Shown in pieces: positions 46,785-58,849 of a stretch of DNA of 64,000 nt (position 1 is the stretch's first letter; every line of letters begins with the position of its first letter). This DNA is from Timema cristinae (lineage: Eukaryota > Arthropoda > Insecta > Phasmatodea > Timematidae), in NCBI GenBank assembly GCA_039000515.1, contig JBCFYV010000012.1, positions 92,137,588 through 92,201,587 of the forward strand, written 5' to 3'. Under the pieces are notes generated by a model. The model saw only the letters and a program-made list of their open reading frames with translations, was not told where the DNA came from and ran no database searches. The position numbers were made by a program, and so were the translations under genes.

Positions 46785-47439
46785 AGGAAATCTCAATATT
46801 GGAACCCACAGTAACTATATAGGAACACACCGTGACTATATTGTAGCTCCCAGTGAATATAATGAAGCTCTACTCTAAAACCAAAAACGTGTAACGAACC
46901 CAATTAAACACGTTTAAACATCGGTCAAGAATAGTTTACCAACGAATCCCCTACGTCATCCGAAAATGTTTAACAAAAACAATCGGGCACTACACAATGT
47001 TTGCCGCAGCTCAATCCCATTGCAACAGTAGTGTATTGTGGGACATGGAAAGTTGGGAGATGTGGGAAAACTAAACCAGTTTACATAAATAATACAGTTC
47101 AGACCAAAACCTTTCACTACCGTTTCAAATGCAGAAACTTCTAAACTAACCTAAACAATCTACAAAAATGATTAAGCTTCGGGAACGCTGTGTTCTTCAA
47201 ATATGTTTTTTTTATTGATTATAGTTTTGATTAAAAAAAACGCCCCCATTACCTTATTTTCTTTATAGTTGACTATTATTTTGTAATAATTTTCATAACA
47301 TACATAAAAATAAAAATGAATAGGTAAAACTATGCTTAACAATTGTTTTTCCATAGCACTATTTTGTGGTGAATTTATAGAGGCACAAATAAAAGCGCTA
47401 CAGAGAAATTTGATAAAACTTTAAATTAACGTTTCTTTA
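46785..47439. other. No supported gene
   Basis: No recognisable element. A weak repeated phrase (ggaacccacagtaactatat and ggaacacaccgtgactatat) lies at 46801-46860. The minus frame 47172-47354 has no domain. Confidence 0.4.
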
Positions 47440-47695
47440 GCACCCCGTCTATTTATTTGTTTAGGCTATACGCATATGTACTATTTATGTTAGTCTTTTA
47501 AGAATGAGGAAGGTTGAATTTATAAGAAGAGTACTCAAATTTGCGTAGAGGAAGAGTGGAAAATAATTTAGAAAAAAATCACCCTCAGTACACCTGATTG
47601 GGATTCTAACCCCAATCTTCTAATGATCGGCAATATAGTCTATTGAAAGATTGATGACTTAGACTATGTGGCCACAAAAGCAGGTTTAAATTAAC
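47440..47695 (-). mobile_element. Degenerate SINE family 1 copy
   Basis: On the minus strand, 'tgtggccacatagtctaagt' head, 'ggggttagaatcccaatcag' B-box region and 'tacgcaaatttgagtactct' body are followed by a decayed tail (gcgtatagcctaaacaaata). Confidence 0.75.
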
Positions 47696-48460
47696 TAGTT
47701 AAGTGACTCTTGAGTGTTTTTTTTCGCTACTAGTTACTTTATTTAAATAGTTACAGTACTTGTTACGTTCTTGAAATAATTCCGGTAATTACTGTTCTCT
47801 TCTAGTTCCGTTACTTTCTGTCTTGAAGTAGTTAATTTGAATGGCTCTTGGCCCCACAGCCTATTAGAAAGTTAATTTTTTTATTAATTTGTAAAACTTA
47901 CACAAAATATTTATTTACAGCTCAGCCCCGACAGTTTATTAAAAAAGGGTTTATTAAATTTTTCAACAAGTACAAGAATATATATATATATATATATATA
48001 TTATGAACACCTGAAAGCATTTTTGTGTTACTCAGCATTTATCAAACAAACTCTCAAACTCTTTGGTTTGTTTAAATATTCTTTTGTTTGTTTTATTTTA
48101 GAATGAGTGTGCCACCGTTCTTTACATTCACAAAAAGGAAGACCCTTTCATATATAGACCTTCCGGCTGTGTTGAGACAAAGTCTTTTGATCCTTTGCTC
48201 ATGGACATTTTGAGATGTGTTTCCAAAAAACAATTATTTACTAAGGTTTTGAAAATGTTACTATTTTATTGTATGTGTGTGTCTTAGAGTTTTTATTTAT
48301 AATCTCACTTTTGGTTGGATTTTAAACTCATTTTTTAAGAAACAATTTTGGTTGTATAATATATTAATGTTACTAAAGAAAAAAATTATGGCCGTTTCCT
48401 TTTATATTTTGAATTATTTGACTAATTTCAAGTATGTGTGAAACAAAAAACTATTATACT
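47696..48460. other. No supported gene; short TA tract
   Basis: A TA microsatellite lies at about 47981-48001. No frame or element was recognised. Confidence 0.4.
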
Positions 48461-48626
48461 TCACCTCTGACAAGATATCTTGTGAATGTGGGGAATGCCA
48501 AGCCTCCACCGTGGTTCGGATTCCACGTTAAACTGTAGGTCCTTCATTTCATCTCACAATCACCCTACCATTACACATTAGCGTAAGTGCGTATAACCCG
48601 AACGGGTAGTAAGACGCGGTGCTAAT

Positions 48627-48655
<29 letters not shown>
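48461..48655 (+). mobile_element. SINE family 2, 5'-truncated, with target-site duplication
   Basis: It starts inside the body (tcacctctgacaagatatct) and keeps the whole 3' part, the shared tail and (TAA)n. A 9-bp duplication tattatact lies at 48452-48460 and 48656-48664. The truncation point lacks the head entirely. Confidence 0.95.
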
Positions 48656-48657
<2 letters not shown>

Positions 48658-49049
48658 TTATACTAGGCAATATTAGGTTATGTTTTAATCTTTATTCAAT
48701 CATAATTAATGTTAAAATTTAACATTAATTGTTTATATACAGATTAACCAATATATTTGTGCTGTCTAACTATAAACAACAAATAAAATTCTTCTATTTA
48801 TCATAATCTAAAAAAATCATGTCCAAAGTTGTATTTTATTTTGAAAAACTCTGATTTCAATAAATTTTGATTCATCTTAGTAAACACAAGCGTCCCTTGA
48901 GACAACATTTGTTTGTATTTTGTTTGTTTATGTATATTAATTTATCCAGCAGAAGGGTGTCAAAAATGTATAAAAATGTTCCAATATACATGTTTACAGT
49001 GTAATTATCGTACTATTAAATATATAGTCGCATCGATGAGCACGCGGAC

Positions 49050-49275
49050 TAAATATCAGGCTCATATAATCGGGTATGCCAATGACGTAAATGTCAGAGT
49101 GGATTCAAGCCAAGTGCTCTGTGTGGTGGTTTTTCCTTAATAATTTCCCACTCTCTGTTTCATGCAAATTCAGTTACACTTCCTCTAAATTATGTTGTAC
49201 TCATCCCTCCTTCAGTAGAGTGGTTAAATTTGGACCGCACGCAAGGAGAGTAAGACGTGTAGTCGGTGGATAACA
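49050..49275 (+). mobile_element. Degenerate SINE family 1 copy
   Basis: 'gtggtggtttttccttaata', 'cccactctctgtttcatgca' and 'cttcctctaaattatgttg' keep body order. Head and tail are decayed. The frames 48913-49140 and 49091-49273 run through it and are not genes. A possible inverted fragment of the same family lies at 49735-49815. Confidence 0.6.
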
Positions 49276-50389
49276 ATTCTAATGGAATTTGATTGGAATT
49301 GCTCGTATTAAATTGGAACTCAATTAATTACAGCCACTTAATGAAAACTGCTACTACGTAAGTATACGTGTGACCTCTTTAGTTGATTGATTTACTGAGC
49401 AAAGCACAAAACAAATATAGAGCATGCGTGTCAACTGACTTCTATCAGAATTTTGCTTTTAATTCTCGTAAAGTGTTCAAAGGTTTCGTTGTTTTGTTTT
49501 CTGGAAGACCTCTCGACGTTTCCCATTCCCTGGCGTCACAAACAGTTGATTGGTTACTGCGGGAGCGTCAACAGCCCGACCTCTGTCGATTTGATTAGGA
49601 ACTACAGGGATGCATGGAATAAAAAACTGTTTATGGTACTCTAAAAATAGCGCACTTATTGATTAAAGAACTTCACTGCTAAAATTGTCAAGTACAATTT
49701 TTCTTTTAGAAATATCTGAAATGGAGTAGTGATGAAAGGTTGAATTAAGATAAAATGTCTTCGCATTTGCTTGGAGGGAGAGTGGGATTTTTTTGGGGAA
49801 AAACCATATAGGTATATCGGCAGGGACACAAGTAAGAATTTTTCTAAATACCCTGTTCTCGTTTTTATCCTTTAGTCAATTAGAATAATCAAGATTTCTT
49901 ATTGAAATTGTTGTACTTTGGTGAGGATTGGAAAATATTTTTGAAACAAATATTTTCAAAGTTTATTCTTTATTAACTTAGAAACTAACCAAATAACATA
50001 AACAATTCATAGCTACTGCTACTACTATTATTATTACTACTACTATTTATATGACTATATTAGCGCCAAAGCTTAAATACCAACTTAGCCAAGGACAGTA
50101 CAATATGAAACACACACCATATTTTAAGAATATAAATTTAAACCAATACCATATTATTTTATCTACCAAGGTACCTCCTCGAATCGACTTTGGGTATCCT
50201 CTATCTGTGACCGAAAACCCTAACCACTCCACCGTAGGGACACATAATAACTCATAAACGCGGCCGACATGTAAAAACCTAGTTAATTTAATGAACAACA
50301 CATCATTTACTATATATACATACATTATACAAGTGCATATCCTATATCTAGTTCTTGTTCACACGTAGGTATGTGTAGCATCCTGCAAC
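49276..50389. other. No supported gene
   Basis: The two overlapping plus frames at 49383-49644 and the frames on both strands at 50047-50325 show no recognisable domain. The stretch 49490-49610 is less AT-rich. Confidence 0.35.
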
Positions 50390-50650
50390 ATTGACCACAT
50401 GTACAGTACTTGATCCTCGGGTATAGTCGGGTATATCCGGATGAGATCGGTTGGTGCAAACAGTCGCCGAACACGAGAGCGGGCACCGTGAATTCCAGCC
50501 AGTCACCGCTTGACGCACCGGACGGTCGGTTCCATTTAAAGTTGGCTCGACTGGATTTCGAAAGATTCCAAGGATATTCTCTTCGCGGTGAATACCAATG
50601 TAGCCACTACGAATATTATTATAGTAATAAATGTATGCCTCAGTAATGTA
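50390..50650 (+). other. GC-richer segment, possible exon or promoter region
   Basis: 'gagatcggttggtgcaaaca', 'cgaacacgagagcgggcacc' and 'gacgcaccggacggtcggtt' stand out from the AT-rich background. An open frame runs 50410-50646 but begins at TTG, not ATG, and shows no domain. Its position 0.6 kb upstream of the signal-peptide exon makes a 5' untranslated exon or promoter-proximal region conceivable. This is inference only. Confidence 0.3.
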
Positions 50651-51245
50651 AAGAAGGGTCTACATCTATACTAAACATGTTAATAAATTTTTTACACACT
50701 TTAAACTCTAGAACAATGCTATCGTGTGTTTGTTGAACTAATACAATTTCAAAGAGAGATTTCAGTGTTTTTAAGTAGTTAGTCATTTACTATACATAAA
50801 CTAACAATACATATTTATTTCCATAAATAACTATGAAAATTATATATTTAACCGTATATGATTAACATAATAAATAAATTAACTTTCTTTTTGACTCTAT
50901 TAAAGAGGTCAACGACACAAAGTACAACTAAATGTTTGAATTAATTATGCAAACCCATCTTGAATATGGAACTCACAATTCTTTAGCACTAAATAACAAA
51001 TTAAGATCTGTATACACGGAATAAAATGCTCCAAACTACTCCTATAAACAATCGTCAGATTTGAAACATAAAACATGAAATATAGAGAGATAAATTTCAT
51101 GTAAAGTTTTTAAAAGTAAGCACGCTATCAAAGATACAAACAAGAACTGATCAAAGTATTTGGAATGATGACAATTTAAGTGTGTCTTCTGGTGAAGCAG
51201 GTGTGTTCATCATCATTTATCCCTACTCGACATAATTTTGGTGAT
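50651..51245. other. No supported gene
   Basis: AT-rich spacer. If the exon at 51246 is real, its promoter or 5' UTR would lie in or beyond this stretch. Confidence 0.35.
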
Positions 51246-51318
51246 ATGTTCCTTTTTATGACGGTGTGTGTCGTGCTATGCTTGGTGCCTACTCTACAAG
51301 TATCACAGGAGGAAGCAG
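51246..51318 (+). CDS. Candidate first coding exon of a secreted protein
   Basis: From the ATG at 51246 the frame reads MFLFMTVCVVLCLVPTLQVS followed by QEEA and one leftover base. This looks like a signal peptide: a short N-terminal part, a hydrophobic core of about 15 residues, then a polar stretch with a plausible cleavage after V-S or Q-V-S. The frame runs straight into gcag|gtaatt, a good 5' splice donor, leaving a phase-1 junction, which is common right after signal peptides in secreted-protein genes. The open frame continues another 14 codons past the donor. No following exon was recognised in the rest of the window, so the intron would be over 12 kb or the gene is dead. A chance hydrophobic frame in AT-rich DNA is a real alternative. 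Confidence 0.4.
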
Positions 51319-52039
51319 GTAATTATTTTAATTTTTACCGAACACGTTATTGTCCCGAATGAAGTGGTTTTATCCTCAACATCATAATACTTGTTTTAAA
51401 ATTACTTTTATTTATTTTGTTATGTCTGTAGAATTAGTATAAACACTACACGCCATATCAGAATATGATATACCTTGTCATACTTGACATAACTAATTTG
51501 CTTAATAGTTTCACCTACTATTGCATCTACCAGTGTTGATAGATAATAAAATGATAATATGAGGTTTATAAAGAGTTTTTTCTTTCTTACACATGCATTT
51601 TATATCTTTTAAAACGGTATAGTTTTTTTATCGCGTTTTTCATCCAGTTCAGGATTTACGCATATATTTTATTTATTTCTCTAGCTAACATTAATGAAAA
51701 ACTAAGACTTTTATAATTCTCAAATTACTGTAATTTTTATTATTGAATAAGAGTAACATAATTATTTGGTACCAGCCATTATTTAATCTATTACAAAAAT
51801 ACAACTCATTTGTACGGTTACTAATTCTGTATAAAAATGCAACTAATTCTAACAATGAGGGTTAGACTATGTCCATGTAAATATTGTTCAGCTTGGTTGA
51901 ATATTTGAATTTTATATTTATTTGATTATGTATATACAATTTTTTTAAAGTTTGTTTAGCTTTTTAGCTTTCTCATGTCAAGAGAAATTATTTATTGTAA
52001 TCATGAACAAATTTCATCTTGAGATTATGATGATTCTTT
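51319..52039. other. Putative intron or intergenic DNA
   Basis: AT-rich with no second exon, gene or element recognised. Confidence 0.35.
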
Positions 52040-53110
52040 AAGTTTTATGTGAATCCGAGGCTAAAATAGTGGATTTTAACATTTTGTCTGTCTCCATGTC
52101 GGTCTGAATCTTGAATTGATTTTGTTCAAACTTGATATGGGTACACCTCTGTACATAAAAAAAAGTTGACCCTAGCCCTCAAATTAAGGGTAGTTAGTTA
52201 ATGAGTGATATTTTTGAATTAGAAATTTTTCGAAAATGGCTATAACGATTTTGTCTATATTTTGTGTCTAGGGTTTGTTTGACATAACAAATACACTGTA
52301 TCATTGGTTTCTGGGCAAAAATTCGTTGATGGGTATTGATGGTAATTTTTGAAAATTCAAATTTTTTGATAGTTGTAATAATTTTGCTTGAAATGTTTAT
52401 CTGGTGATTATGTGGTATAAAAAATAAAAACAAATAACAATAGCTATATATAGGTTTATGGGATAAAAATTCGTTTATGGATAGTTTACAAAAAAAAAAA
52501 AAAAAGAAATATTTTAAAAATGGTCTAATGATTTGGCTACAAATGGGTGTACTGGGAGTGTTTGACATCACAAATAACATTGTATACTAATTTTTTGCGT
52601 AAACTTTTGCTCAAGGGTAGTTTAGAAATGACTGAGTTTCCAAAAATTTAAACTATTTTAAAAATGGCTCCAAAAATTTGGTTCCAAATGAATGACTGAC
52701 TGATAAATTTTTTACAATATAAATAACTATATATATTTCTTTCTATAGAGAAAAAATGATTTTAAAGTAGTTTATTTGATTTAAAAAAAGCTTTAGCGGT
52801 TTTGTTCAAAATTGGGTCAGGGGATTATTTTCCATAATCAATATTAATGTATCTTTATTTTTACAAAATACTACAAATAATAAAGAAATTGAAATTTTAT
52901 GAAATCGGTCTGAATTTAAAATGGGTATCTGGGAATAGTTTTTCACTATAAATAAGAATATCTTTTCATTTTAAAAAATAAATAATTTTAGAAAAGTTTA
53001 AAATAAATTGTTTTTAAAAATTTTAAATTTACTAAAAATATTTAAATACTTTGGTTTCAAATTTATAACTAAAGATATTTATTATGGTAAAAATGATGTG
53101 TTTGTTTTTA
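52040..53110 (+). repeat. Degenerate ~140-bp tandem repeat family (locus 2) with a head region
   Basis: The head 52040-52200 ('ttttgtctgtctccatgtcg', 'gttcaaacttgatatgggta') is followed by units containing 'cgaaaatggctataacgatt', 'gtttgacat', 'gtat', 'atgggta' and 'gtagttta'. At least six units can be followed, more decayed toward the right. The same unit occurs on the minus strand at 27950-28870. Confidence 0.75.
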
Positions 53111-53469
53111 TGAGTAAAACTTACTTGTATAGTTTACTGAAAACCTAGGTTTAAAAGTTTTCTTTGAAGCTATGAGAACACATATGAGAAAGTTTGTGCG
53201 ATTGTATCCTACTTATTTATAAGTTGTATTGATAGTTTAAAAAATTGTTCCATATTAGGCCATATGACAAAATAAGATCTTTGGTAAGGTTTTACTTAAT
53301 TAATAAAATTAATTAGCAATTAACATATTGCACTTGTAGATCCTATTCTAATATATACATCTAATATCTACATAAAATGTCTTTAGAGCATTAATGAGCA
53401 ATATAAATAATAAATTAGTGAAAAATTAATATTTTTCACATATATAACTAGTGAAGCTCCAGATTTTAT

Positions 53470-53710
53470 TTTAAGAATTATAATACGCGCCAGTGAATAT
53501 ACGGTCTAAAAGGTCAAACTCACAATATACTGGAATGCCGGTGTTGCACAGATCGAGATTAGACTAATAGCAGGAAACATTGGGGATGATATTACACATA
53601 TGATTTTTCCATCCCTTCTCGAGACCAATGCGAGTGTATGTCTTATAAACTACCTCAGTCATTACTTACCCCTTAAATGTATACGTTAATGGTTATGATG
53701 TTAAATATAA
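53470..53710 (+). mobile_element. Possible very old SINE family 1 copy
   Basis: Weak matches only: 'cagatcgagattagactaat', 'catcccttctcgagaccaat' and 'cattacttaccccttaaatg' fall in roughly family order. Little confidence. Confidence 0.3.
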
Positions 53711-53737
53711 TACTTTTTTAACTTCATAATGGATGAG

Positions 53738-54545
53738 GTTTGTAAAAAGGTTCCGTCCAACATCATTGCTGACAGCTCAGTGGGGGAAACGTCGGGATGT
53801 TGTTGTGCGCTCTTTGGGGTTGAGTGTTAGACGTAGCCTACTCCCTTCCCCCGAGGCGTTAAGCATTAGCCCGGATACTCCCTATGGAAGCGTGTGCCTG
53901 CCTCACTTCTACTCGCCCAAAATCTTTACAGGGTGCCTCCTTATTAGTGGCCTCCAGGCAACGTCCTTCCTTGCTCGGCTGGGTGGTGGCCCCGACCATA
54001 TCGGGTGGCTGAATCCCTGTAGAGCCATGTATGTGGGGGTGGGGACAGGGGGTCTCCCACCCATCACGCACTAAATAGTTGGTAGTGCGTACCTTGTCTA
54101 GGCTGGGGATAGCTGGTCAGGGACATCTTCACAAGGTCCCCACTGGGCTACTTAGTGTAATTGCTTTGGGAAACCGGAGTTATACCTAATGTTGAGTTTA
54201 TGACCTCCGTGAAGTTGGTGTCGCTATGGAGAGCCACCTACTCCGGCAACGAGCCAGGAAAAGGTGGGAGGGGGGGGGGGGGGTTAGGGGAGTTCCAAAA
54301 CTACCCAGTGATGACGGACTAGTAGGGGTTCGTGGTCCCAAAATGCTCGTTGCGTGTGCTGCTCAGAGGGTTACGGCTGGTTGTTTATTCGTACAGTGGT
54401 CGCCAAGAGTTCCACTGATTGGTTCACTGTTCGGCTTTGTGATGAGGAGGCAGTGAGAAAAGTTTCTTACTTATATGCGCTGTGCTAGATATCCCCTTGT
54501 GGGATGGATAAGGCGTCACAAATCCAGTCGGGAGGAATCCTTAAT
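53738..54545. other. 0.8-kb GC-rich island of unknown origin
   Basis: The block begins near 'gtttgtaaaaaggttccgtc' and ends near 'aatccagtcgggaggaatcc'. It is far richer in G+C than anything nearby, with G runs (12 or more at about 54268-54284) and frames of 70-113 codons on both strands (53733-54074 +, 53859-54071 -, 54226-54456 +). None has a domain I recognise, and the plus frames start at weak sites. A LINE 5' UTR, a fragment of a transferred sequence or a CpG-rich regulatory island are all possible. Confidence 0.45.
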
Positions 54546-54631
54546 GCTGACAATTAAATCGCTAGTAAACTGTGAATAGAAGTAGGTAGTATTTTCATTC
54601 TGATACTGCCGAAAAAATAAAGTTCATTGAA

Positions 54632-54958
54632 GAAATTTGTTTCAATCTTTCACAGTTACAAATTGACTACCAGGGTATTGAGTGTTTTAACTTTTTTTTT
54701 ATTTATGCTTGCTTGTAAGTCATGTGCTGCTATGATATATTTGTACAAAAATTATTGTAGAGTACACACACCTTATATCTATAATATATACTATATGTAA
54801 TACATATTAAATCAACATACATATAAAGGGTAATTTTAATACTTTTTAAAAACGTATCATAGCAGTACACGACTTACAAGCAAGCTTAATTAAAAGAGTC
54901 AACCCACTAAATGCACTGGTAGTCAATTCGTCACTTCAACAGAACAACAACAAATTTC
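54632..54958. mobile_element. MITE with ~100-bp imperfect terminal inverted repeats
   Basis: The left arm (54632-54745) includes aaattgactaccagggtatt and gcttgcttgtaagtcatgtg. The right arm (54843-54958), reverse-complemented, gives gaattgactaccagtgcatt and gcttgcttgtaagtcgtgta. A ~100-bp AT-rich loop separates them. No coding capacity, and the target duplication was not determined. Confidence 0.75.
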
Positions 54959-55268
54959 ACCATATATATACATATGGTCAAATTTGTTTTAGTTTATATA
55001 TGTATATATACATATAACTATTATATATGTATATATGTATATATAGTGTATGCATATATATACATCTATACATATATTATATATATACATATAAGTATAT
55101 ACATATGATTATACATATATATATAATATAAATGTCTATATATATCTATATAAATGTCTATATATACATATATATGTCTATATACATATATATTCTATAT
55201 ATACATATATATGTCTATATATACATTATACATATATATAGTCTAATATATATCATATATATAGAACA
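54959..55268. repeat. TA/TATACA microsatellite region
   Basis: Long runs of ta and tataca/tgtata units with short interruptions such as 'ctatatatac'. Non-coding. Confidence 0.9.
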
Positions 55269-55574
55269 AACTGTCTGTTAATGTGAATCTACGTCCTTAC
55301 CTTCGAAACTCGCCGTTTACAAATCTTAATAGACTGTGTGCAACACATACAGTGTAGCGGGAAACTTGCTCAGTTTCGTGTAAGGCGCTCCCGTATTTAC
55401 GTAAAAAAAATATTGGTATAGTAGCCTTAGATAATTAAAAAAAATTATTAACATTTTGAATATACTTTGGATACAGTTAACAAAAACACACACAAATAGT
55501 GAAAAAAATCATTATTAATTTCAATGTAAACATTTTAAATAAATATAATAGAAGTAACAATTTAACTTTTGAAT
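55269..55574. other. No supported gene
   Basis: A less AT-rich block (55285-55400, 'cgtccttaccttcgaaactc') of unknown nature, then AT-rich DNA. Confidence 0.35.
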
Positions 55575-55835
55575 GACCTGCTTTTGTGGCTGCATAATCT
55601 AAAGCGTCACTCTTGTATTAGACTATGTAGACCGCAAATCAAGGGATATCGGGGCTCAATTTCCGATCGGGTGTACTGAAGTGTTTTTAAAAATGGTTTT
55701 CCATTTTCCCTACATGCAAATGCGGGTATACATCCTCTAAATTCAACCTACCTTATCCTTAACTTATTAGAGCATTTATTATATATACGTATAACCTGAA
55801 GAGGCAGTAAAACGCGATGCTAATAAAACAACTTG
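55575..55835 (+). mobile_element. SINE family 1 copy, full length
   Basis: Head 'ctgcttttgtggctgcataa', a degraded B box, body ccctacatgcaaatgcgggt and tail are present. The tail hairpin is cct-gaag-agg (55795-55804), again keeping pairing with changed bases on both sides. Confidence 0.87.
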
Positions 55836-57285
55836 ATAATGTAATGGCATTTACATAGATTAACATGTCGGAATTTGAAACCTCGCTATTTTGAACATAT
55901 ATTTAATTTTAAACACAACACAACAAAATTTAAATTTTCAGAGCACCTCAAAACTCAACCATCAACCTTCAACTATGAATAAATTCATGAAACTTCTTTA
56001 ACCATAAAACAAACGCAATAATATGAACACAGCCGAATGTATTTATTCAAGCAGATATATGTATATATATATTAAAAAAATACAATATCCTCAATAAACA
56101 ACTATAATTTGAAAATCAAACTCAAATCAACATTATAAAATCTCTACAAAAATAATTCAAAATTCTTTTCTTTTCACCTGCCTTACCTATCCAACCATAA
56201 ACGAGACTTTATATGACCAGTGTCGAGACGATTGGAATCCTAAACCCTCTACTTTTGCCCAATTCGCTCTTAACTATTATTCTACTATTAAATTTACATT
56301 CAACTAGGATACCAACTTCATTAACATCATCTTTGACTTTATTCTAGCAATCTACACACATTCCTAGAAACAATTCCACAATATTCTTTAAATCGTAATG
56401 TTTTCTTCCTGTCACACACATTTGATTCAATTATGTAGCGAAGTGTAAATATTTCTTCACATCAAGGTAATTAGCTCCTGTTCAAATGCTTTTCTTACTT
56501 ATTATCAAATATTAAATATTAATAGTTTAGCTCTATTTAACTTGTCTGTTTTAAATCAAATTTTTGGTTAATCTTCTAATGGTCTTCTTCAAGTATTTCT
56601 AGTTTATCCAGACGATAGTGCTCGTCACTGAAACATGTAGAATTACCTCTTTAGGACCATGGAGCATTGTCTAAGACATAATATTTAAATTTTAAATAAC
56701 TATTCATTACATATAAATCAATTTAATTTTTTATCAATTTCAATATGCATGAACAATAAATATACGATTTTGAAAGTCAACATGTTATTTTTTTTGTATA
56801 TACTCGTATTCATGATTAAATTCAACTAATTTAACTGATAATGTTATTATTATTATCTGTATCATATTAATTTTCTATTTAGAAATGTTTTATTCTCTAT
56901 ACCAAATTGCACGATAGTGACATGGAATCACTTTTCATTTTTCAACCTTCAACTTTAATTGTATTTACATAATTTTTACTTGATTCATTTTTAACCCTTT
57001 TACCAATTATTGAATAATTTTGTTACAAAATAACTACTTATATTTTGTTTATACAGCCACACAATTTAAATATTATTTTATTGAATATATTATTCGCTTC
57101 CTAATCAATTACTAGATTGCTTTATAAATTACTAATTCCCTTGAACTTTCGGTTTAAATGTGACCTGTTTAATTCTAGGATTTGTATATAATAATTTAGT
57201 ATGTATATATAGCTTGTTTTACCGCCAAGGGTGGGTGTTTGTAATCAAGTTTTACACACCAGGCTGAGTTATTTGTAGTCAATAT
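55836..57285. other. No supported gene
   Basis: About 1.4 kb of AT-rich DNA with no frame or element recognised. Confidence 0.45.
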
Positions 57286-58472
57286 ACAGGCTGTCCACCA
57301 TGAAACTCTAAAATTTTGTCTATTATTTTTCATTTAATATTTTACAGCTGTGATTCTTGATGAAACGAAAGCAGAGATTCACTGAGTCCACGGTAACATT
57401 TTATAGTGCATCTTAGAGCCACAGTGGCGCTACAGTCAATCGTTTTCTAAAATGGCGACTCTAAGCGAGCACATGTTGTATGGTGGTACTCGGAGACAAA
57501 ATTTGTCATTCAAGTGCGAAGAAACGTCCACCATGTCTTCAAAAAAGACCCTCCGACATTCAAGGCGATCAAGAAGTGGTGTGATCAGATTTGGCGATCA
57601 GTAGGGTATTGAAAGGACACGGTGGCGAGAATCCCTGCTTGGCGGAAATCCCTGCTTGGCGGAAATCCCTGCTTCTCGGAAGACGCCATAGAAAATGAGC
57701 GAAGATCATTAGAAAGAAGTCCTGGTAGTCAGTCAGACAAGTAGCGAGATAACTTGGAATGAAACGGTTAACGGTTCATAAAGTTCTTCATCATCGATTA
57801 TGCTTTCACGTCTTTAAGGTATACATTTGACAAGAAATTAAACATGACGACCACCCTAAGCGACAATATTTGCAATCGCTATGCTGGACCGCATCGATGA
57901 TGATGAATTTTTTTATCGTACATAATGTTTTCGGACGAGGCCAACTTTCACCCTATAGAGGAAAGTAAATCGGCACAACGTATGAATTTGGCGATATAAA
58001 CATATGCATGTAGTCTAAGAACACTTGCATGATAATCTGTAAGTTAATGTGTGTATGGTATAGTCGCATGCACAAACTGGTGTTGGAAGTTTTTCTTCGC
58101 TGAAAACACCATCACTGTCGTGGATATGCTTCAGACCTTTGCCGTAACCCAGATAGAAGCCATACATCCAAACATAGTTTTTCAGCAGGATGGTGCCCTC
58201 CCCCCCATCGGAGCTATGATGTTCGAGATTTCCTGACTAACATATTCCCCAACCGTTGGAAATATCGTGATGATCTAATTCCCTTTCCTCCACGTTTACC
58301 CGACATTACCCCATTAGATTTCTTCTTACGGGAGTGTGTCAAAGACAAATTATAATTTAGGAAAGTTACCAGCGTAATGGATTTGAGACAGTGGACAACA
58401 GATACTTAAAACTCTGTCACAGTAGACGTGTTGCAAGACATATGTCGTGAAATTGACTACAGACTAAATTAA
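57286..58472 (+). pseudogene. Mariner transposase, decayed
   Basis: Mariner transposases move DNA with a D,D(34)D catalytic triad. The left end starts caggctgtccaccatgaaac, possibly the remains of the inverted repeat. From the ATG at 57452 the reading includes DPPTFKAIKKWCDQ, LARYLGMKRLTVHKVLHH, FSDEANFH (first D, about 57928-57951), QTFAVTQIEAIHPNIVFQQD (second D at 58189) and PRLPDITPLDFFLRECVKDK (third D at 58302), and closes with DVLQDICREIDYRLN and a TAA. All three acidic residues remain, but several frame changes and stops lie between them, and PPHW after the second D is replaced by LPPI. A 17-bp unit is repeated three times at 57627-57677. No matching right inverted repeat was found. 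Confidence 0.88.
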
Positions 58473-58568
58473 ATATTCTTCGTTCCTCCAAAGGGCCCAA
58501 GTAGAGGTGCACTGAACTAAACTGAACTGAACGTGACAATAACTTTGTGAGTTTAACTAACATTTCAA

Positions 58569-58728
58569 CCATATTCTGAAAATTGAAAAATGATACCCGG
58601 ACACGGGTCATAGGTCCCGGGTTCGATTCCCGTGTCCAGGTGCCATTTTTCAATTTTCAGAATATGATATATAGATGGAGATTTCCTTACTAAAATGCAT
58701 AAATAATAGCTTTGGCTATTTGATCCAT
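58569..58728 (+). mobile_element. Fold-back tRNA-Ser-like retroposon, minimal hairpin (copy 5)
   Basis: The left arm is only the outer flank plus the end of the tRNA-like core (gaaaattgaaaaatgatacc, cggacacggg). After a ~6-base loop (tcatag) the sense arm returns: gtcccgggttcgattcccgt, then the outer flank and conserved 3' terminus (ataatagctttggctatttg). A perfect 11-bp duplication taacatttcaa lies at 58558-58568 and 58729-58739. This gives a near-perfect stem with a tiny loop, and the A box is lost. It lies just after the mariner frame. Confidence 0.92.
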
Positions 58729-58849
58729 TAACATTTCAATATTTAATCGTTATTCTGTATATATTCCCATTTAAGCTGTATGTGTTTAAAATGTTAAATT
58801 CTCATGGTGAACACACTATATGTTAAGCGTGTATTAAAAATATAAAGCC

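Noticed and set aside
53733..54074. 113-codon gene in the GC-rich island
   Set aside because: GC-rich DNA gives long chance frames; both strands are open and no domain is recognisable. I kept the island itself as a finding.
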